From Trissonchulus latispiculum (Eukaryota > Nematoda > Enoplea > Enoplida > Ironidae), in the NCBI GenBank assembly GCA_030248195.1, contig JASAND010015750.1:62001-126000 (forward strand): a DNA stretch of 64,000 bases. The letters are read 5' to 3'. Below are positions 58,331 through 64,000 of the stretch, piece after piece. The position numbers were made by a program, and so were the translations under genes. Under the pieces are notes generated by a model that saw only the letters and a list, made by a program, of their open reading frames with translations, ran no database searches and was not told the origin of the DNA. The stretch's first letter is position 1. Every line of letters starts with the position of its first letter.

Positions 58331-60559
58331 TGGGTACCTATCTGCTGTTAAAAGGGCTCAAAAGTGCATCAATTTCGAGTAATAGGTTTTAATCGTACGG
58401 AAGTAGACCGTACAAAAGGAAAATCAAGTTGAAATCATAGTTCCACATTGAAAGTGCAATTTCTTGCACAAGAATGCAAGAAATTGTCTTTAAAAAACTA
58501 ACGGTTTGCTTAAAACCGACTTTAAGTATCGTGATCTTACTCAAATCGCTCAGAATTTGTGTTAATCCACTTAAATCTCAGACTTTCACAACAATTTCGA
58601 CTTGTACGAGTTTATTTCAAGTTCAGAAAGCCAAAATGTGAGTAATGGTTGCTGGGTTCGAATCCCGCACCTATGACTTGTATTAATGGGTTTTAACCCA
58701 TTTGATTCAGGTGCGGAACTTCACGTCGATCCTGCCGGAATCATCGCTTAGACTGTCCGCACTTGGAGTCTCAGTGCTATCATAGTTGGTAGATAATTAA
58801 TTTGGTTGTCAGTCCGGAGAAGGACATACGCAGTGAACAATTTGTGGATCAGAATCAGTTGCCTAAGGTACATTGGGAATCAGATCAGACTATTTTGAGA
58901 AGGTTAAGGCAGGGACGGTTACAAGGACAGCACCGGAATCGATAGTGGGACCTAAAACCTAACAAAGCGAACTTGTCATCGTTTTCAACTACTCTAAATT
59001 GACTCTCTCTCTTTCAAATCAAAAGATGAATCTTTTTGAGCTAATCATCAGTCTTATCGAAGGGGTTGTCAGCCCCTGCCCTTGGGTTTAACTAGTTTCG
59101 TGGTTTATCCTCAAGTCAGTCAGAAGTAGAAGAATTAACGAAGAGATTAAATTAAACTACACCTGTTCTAACCCCCATAAACGGACCAGGAAACCCCCCA
59201 ACCGGACCCCCCTCGTGTTTGACCCTTGGTTACCGTATAACATCCGAAAGTGCTATTGTTACTAGCATTTCGGGCTCACCCACAGACCGGAACCACTGTA
59301 CTACTAACTCCTTTAATCTAGTTAATTTAAATTGTTCAGTAACTTTCTTTATTGATATTATATGGTCCTTGGTAAGGAGGACGGAAAAGAGTCTTAACTT
59401 AACAGCACGAACACAAGCATATAGGGACTGCACGATAGAGTTTAGTAATAGGTCTAATACTTTGTTAGTTGGTTAGTTAGAAAGGAAAGAAAGAGGAATA
59501 TAGCAGAACTGAGTTTAGTGATCGGAACCTTGTCCCTATCAACCTTTAATAACTCGAGTAAATCAAATACTGGCAACTCTGGCAAACTACTGTTGTTTGT
59601 CTAATTGTTCATACAGCATACAGTTTGTGACTTGTATCTTGTTTTACTCCCTATACGCACTGTAGTAATCACTTTTATAGTCTGTTGTTCTCATTATCAC
59701 TGTTATTATTATTATAATTATCACTATTAAATTGTTGTGTCCTAATACCGAACCCATCTACTAGGACATAAGGATCAGGTCAAGCTTTGTGGATTCATAG
59801 CCCCAGCACAAGTAAGTGACTAAATTGAACCCTTGGTCCCGACAAAGACATCATCATCATCATTCTAGAATCTTGATTTGGCAATCAAGATTCTCAATCA
59901 GTGTTCTTTGATACAGACCTGATTCGTCTAGCTAGAAACGGCAAGTGTCGACCCCGCTTGCTATTGATAACTCTTGGATCCCTGCCCTCTTTAAACGAAC
60001 TCACGCCTAGACCCCATCCAGGTTAACCGCAAGGAATCTTTGGTTTTGGACAAATCACCTTCCGAGGATCCTGTGCCTAAGTTTATCCTCACCGATAAAC
60101 GAGTCAACCTTCCGTGTACTCGAAGTGGTTGATACCCAGAATCAGTCGTGATAGACTGTTGTGAAATTTGGAACCCCGATCCCACTCACTTCATTACACA
60201 TGTTTTGCATAAAGCAGGACACATCATGCTTGACAGCTATGTACATAATGTAGCTATAATGCTGACAACTGATTCTCGGCTAAAGATTAGTTTTGGACAA
60301 ACTGTTTTAATAGATATAGTAAACCTATTAGATCAAATAGACAGAGGTAGTGCTTTTAGATCAAATTAACAAACGCGACGATATTGCTGACTTTGCTGAC
60401 ACGCAACATAATCTTACTATGGTCTTCAATCGCACTAATGAGGAGAATGTATGCATATTCTCCTGTGCATTTGAATGTTTATTAACAATTGCTGCCCGCC
60501 CTAAACTGCACAGCTATAAGCTGACAAGAAATATAGTTTTATTACGTAAACAATTACTA

Positions 60560-61807
60560 CCGTATTCTCGCGCTTAAGGGAACATGTTCTCTTAAGTGAA
60601 ATAAGGGCTAAAATGGAAATTTTTCTGATTTCACTTAAGAGAACATCTCAGTGCGTGTGTCCTACTTACACCTATCCTACTTACGCCTAACGTTTGATGT
60701 TTCCGCCTAGAGATAACAAAACTCAAGATCCTACTTACGCCTAAAGCTCAAAACTGAAATTCCTACTTACGCCTAAAATATTTCCTTGCAAAACTCCAAT
60801 TCCTACTTACACCTAAAATGATAGCTCTACCGTAATCCACTTGTATATTCTTACCGTACACACTTTGTACTATGTACCATAGTAATAGTAGTAGTAGTAC
60901 AGTGTACAATAGTACAATGTACTAACGGGTAGAAATAATAAATGTATAAAATCTTTATTTAAAATTCAATGTAATGTTTTGACAAATAATCTTTTGTCAG
61001 CTATACATTTAACTTAAAACTAGGGAAATTGCACATGCATTCAAAAACATAACGTCTCTATGCATTTATGGTCTCATTTTATCATTGGAGAATATAACAG
61101 GGGCTGTTCAGTATAAGCTAATGTTGTCAGCATAAGATTTAAGCTTATACTGAACTAACTAAATGCTAAATCAACATTAGTGTTCTATGATTCAGAAAAA
61201 CCCCTGGATACAACGTTTCAGCAAGTTACCTAAATACTTAAAATTTTTAAAACTTAAGATTGCATGATCAGTTAGGTACCTAATAGTTGGGAAGCTTCTA
61301 TGAAAAATTTGAGCTAAATTGGTTAAGTTTTGCTGAAATTAGCTTCAAGAAAATGAACTCCTCATCCAAACTGTTTGCTAGATCCTGAAAAATTATGTCC
61401 TTTAGAAACATTTCGGGTGTGCTGAAATATTTCAATTAGTTTGTTAATTTTCTGGAAAAAATTTAAATTTATTTCTAATAATAAAGAAAATTGAAATGTG
61501 GAGGGCTAAAATGGAAATTTTTCTGATTTCACTTAAGAGAACATCTCAGTGAATGTCCAGTACCACTAAGAGGCATTCGTATTTTACTTTTTATATTATA
61601 ATTAATTGCTATTGTCAGATTTTGTGGTATATTTGGTATGGATGGCTATTTCATCTTAGAAGAAACCAGAATTTTCAGGAAATTCAACTTTCAAAAGCAA
61701 TTTTTCAATTAATGATTCAGCACTTTTCTGATTTCACTTAAGAGAACACGTTCACTTAAGAGAACATGTTCTCTTAAGTGAGTGTTCCCTTAAGGGCGAG
61801 AATACGG
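60560..61807. mobile_element. TA-flanked MITE with CTTAAG palindromes
   Basis: Ends CCGTATTCTCGC and its inverse continue for about 25 bp (CTTAAGGGAACA). TA lies on both sides (60558, 61808). A 48-bp segment is repeated at 60608 and 61504. Five TCCTACTTACGCCTAA-like words lie at 60660-60820. No transposase. Confidence 0.85.
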
Positions 61808-61809
61808 TA

Positions 61810-62329
61810 AATGCAGAGTAATGGCCTTTTGATTGTGGGTGGCGATGGAAATGGTGGGTGAAACAGGTCCCACCATGTAAATTGTTACACCTCTTAACCC
61901 AATTATGTAATACCAAATCAATTATTAATCAATAATTGAAGTTATACTGCCTTCACAGCCAGCACTAACTACAGATAATGTTATTATCAATTTTTGTGTT
62001 GCTATGTTACGCCCTTCCCCAACCTGCGGGTCAGAGCTGAGCCACAAACGCCAGTGCCAGCCGGCACTGCATTTAACACACGCATAACCCCTGCTGGTAC
62101 TTATCTGAGATTCCAAGGGGCGGCCATCTTTGGGTGGAGCTGCCGCGGTGGGCTTATTGCACAGGCAGCAACAGGCACATCGCCTGCATCGTCAAACGCC
62201 TCGGTTAATTGCAAAGCAATTATTCGGTGTCAGTCCCCCCTCCCAAGTCAAAGTGAACGCAAAACTGACACCACTCCTAGGCCTGGAGTGGGGCGAACTA
62301 AAAAAAAAGAGTGGGAGTGAGAAGCATGT
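61810..62329. other. Intergenic stretch
   Basis: A plus-strand frame of 108 codons (61994-62320) is open, but its product resembles nothing known. Nothing else seen. Confidence 0.35.
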
Positions 62330-62936
62330 TAGCAACAGTGCATAATTACACTATTATTAAGAAGAAGAGTAAGCCACTAGAGGGCTTCTCCTCACTGCAT
62401 TGCGTAACGGTGCTCCGCCCAGAATACGCGAATGTTCCCCCGTTTGTTCCCCAAATCGACATTGCACACACCCCCCCCCCCGTCCGTTTGGTGGGTGGGG
62501 GGGTAGCAGAAAAGAGGTCCCCGTTTGGTGGGGGGGGGGTAGCCAACAGCCAATCAGATTGCAGAAACCCCCCCTCCGCTGGGGGGTAGAGCAGAGGATT
62601 ACGGTAGTTTTTGTTCTATTCGAAAATGGATCCCCGTTTGGGGGTGGGGGGCCGCTGAAAGAGGTCCCCGTTTGGGGGAGTCACAAAAAGTGGTCCCCGT
62701 TTGGGGGGGGTCGCCAACAGCCAATCAGAATGAGCAAAACTTAGCCTGCTTGAGCGACCCTCCCCCAAACGTGGACCACTTTTGGCTACCCCCCCCCCAC
62801 CAAACGGGGACCACTTTCGACTACCGCCCCACCAAACGGAGGGGGTATACCTGTCGACCCCCCCCCAAACGGGGGAACATTCGCGTATTGTGGTCGGAGT
62901 ACCGTTACGCAATGCCAAGAAGAGGAACCCTCTAAT
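62330..62936. mobile_element. Partial copy of the G-run inverted-repeat element
   Basis: Both inverted ends of the 40346-41365 family are present (GTGCATAATT.. and ..AAGAAGAGGAACCCTCTAA), with shorter G/C-run units between. The right end is cut at 62936, where the GCGTCC repeat starts. Confidence 0.8.
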
Positions 62937-63420
62937 CAGGGTTTTTTTGCGTCCAGATGTGCGTCTGGACGCAAAGTTTCTTATCTGGACGCAATGAAAT
63001 TTTAGCGGGACGCAAGCTAGACGCAACATTATTTCGGGAGAAAATTCACTTTTGTAAGAGTAAAAACTTTAAATGTTTCCAGTACCAATTGTTCCGTTTT
63101 TTCCAAAACTTTCTTCGGGTCCTGGGTACTCGTGAATTTCAAATCAATAAATACATAGAGATTACTAGGTGCATTTATATACATTTGTATATATTTATAC
63201 ATTTATAGTGTTCTCATGCAACAGGTCAGGCAGGATCAAGATTAGTACTAAAGTAAAATAACGAAATTATCAAAATTTGTAACTGTAGCAGAAGCATAAT
63301 ATCCAAATTTTTTGGTTCTTCTAAAAAACGTTTTTCGCAAAAAATACACAAATGGCAATTTGAAATAATGCAAGATTACCATTTTTCTAAAATTTTCAAA
63401 TACAAAAGGCCTATGTAGGG
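62937..63420. repeat. Copy of the GCGTCC repeat
   Basis: Matches 29240 onwards: AGGGTTTTTTTGCGTCCAG, a hairpin, then about 130 well-kept bases and a looser match to the ATATCCAAATTTT part. The GC-rich hairpin of the other copy is lost here. Confidence 0.75.
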
Positions 63421-63713
63421 AAGTGGCCCAAATATGGGCAAATCCGATTAACCACATATAGAGATAGGATGAAAAAGTTGCCTATGAACACCGGGTTCCT
63501 AATATGGGCCAAGTGGTCCAAATATGGGCACACGCTTTATCATAGCGGCAAGATCAAAGGATCAGACAAAACGTCAAAACTGACGATTTCAAGTGCAAAG
63601 TTACTTGTTTTGATTGTCACTGCCTAGTAACTGATAATTAACAATTATACTTCTTGCTAACTAATAATCATTAACTATTAATAACTATAATCCATGTACT
63701 GTTAATAACTAGT

Positions 63714-63922
63714 AAACTAGCCTAATTTCTGATAAAGTAGCAACTTATCTGACCCACTTCCATTGGCTCAGATCACTTTGTCTGCGCCTGATGTTCCCTG
63801 GCGCAGGAGGGGATCCATAGCTTCTGCGCCAGGGGATATCAGGCGCAGACAAAGTGATCTGAGCCAACGGAAGTGGATCAGATAGAGATAAGTTGCTACT
63901 TTTTCAGAAATTAGGCTAGTTT
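63714..63922. repeat. Near-perfect 209-bp foldback hairpin (MITE)
   Basis: AAACTAGCCTAATTTCTGA at the left pairs with its inverse at the right. The arms are about 95 bases with few mismatches, and the centre includes CCCTGGCGCAG/CTGCGCCAGGG. A transcript would form a long hairpin. Confidence 0.85.
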
Positions 63923-64000
63923 GCCGGTGACTAACATTTCTTAAACGCAATGCACAGGTTGATCAGAGGGGAATGTTGATGTACCCTCTTTGGTAAAGTA

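Larger units (their letters stand above)
53831..60000. other. Hairpin-dense non-coding region
   Basis: About 6 kb without a recognisable gene, holding more than 20 perfect short inverted repeats. Examples: 53834-53863 (10 bp), 53939-53965 (11), 54036-54067 (9), 54457-54492 (12), 54714-54747 (12), 55964-55986 (10), 56241-56267 (12), 56328-56349 (9), 57648-57665 (7), 58457-58486 (12), 58685-58702 (8), 59868-59893 (11). Most are single, with loops of 2-14 bases. Nearby transposons do not show this. Confidence 0.75.

Noticed and set aside
58640..58680. B-box-like GGGTTCGAATCCC, possible tRNA
   Set aside because: No A box or acceptor pairing upstream at the right distance; it fits the palindromes of the region.
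1..64000. CRISPR arrays, bacterial operons, rRNA genes
   Set aside because: None seen; the tandem repeats present are minisatellites, transposon arrays or intronic duplications.

Overview
The window is animal nuclear DNA. It has introns with GT..AG borders, an ionotropic-receptor-like channel exon, a secreted modular protein gene, and a very high load of nested transposons of many classes. The receptor-like exon points to a protostome invertebrate such as an arthropod, but the species cannot be fixed from the sequence.

Layout. 1-399 is the edge of a retroelement gag (minus). 3.1-10.15 kb is a decayed Ty3/gypsy element with a tRNA-Gly primer site; it carries a 0.67-kb TRIM at 4689-5356 and a hAT-type MITE at 8784-9271. 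12.2-13.27 kb is the membrane/ligand-domain exon of an ionotropic-receptor-like gene; weak candidate upstream exons lie at 37.6 and 39.8-40.1 kb. Between them sits a transposon nest: a broken Ty1/copia pol (13.8-14.77 and 31.37-33.8 kb, plus) is split by a 16.6-kb Ty3/gypsy element (14776-31371, minus), and that element is split by a 6.1-kb foldback element (16532-22653), a G-rich insert (24713-25131) and a ~1.6-kb repeat (about 29240-30834). A TTAA-flanked element (31537-32543) also cuts the copia pol.

The 14.8-31.4 kb Ty3/gypsy element is the main find. Besides gag, protease, reverse transcriptase, RNase H and integrase it encodes a complete UPF1-like superfamily 1 helicase between the gag zinc knuckle and the protease. 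After integrase, in the env position, it encodes a NADAR (YbiA-like) domain joined to an SGNH-hydrolase-like domain. Its two ~182-bp LTRs differ only by a 3-bp indel, so the family moved recently.

34.27-35.07 kb is a second TRIM whose LTRs carry a tRNA-like gene, this one with a CTA (amber) anticodon. 35.4-37.4 and 38.0-39.8 kb are hAT-type non-autonomous elements with perfect 8-bp target duplications. 40.17-41.66 kb is a TA-flanked element holding a second long-inverted-repeat element with G-run minisatellites. A tRNA-Thr-like gene lies at 42.10-42.17 kb and a gypsy LTR/gag fragment at 43.0-43.65 kb.

44.17-51.52 kb (minus) is the best host gene: eight exons, every intron in phase 1, giving a 730-residue secreted protein with repeated small alpha/beta modules and Ser/Thr-rich tracts. 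Its first intron holds three tandem ~628-bp repeats.

53.8-60.0 kb has no recognisable gene but is packed with perfect short hairpins, some repeated with compensatory stem changes. 60.56-61.81 kb is a TA-flanked MITE, 62.3-62.94 kb a partial copy of the G-run element, and 63.71-63.92 kb a near-perfect foldback hairpin.
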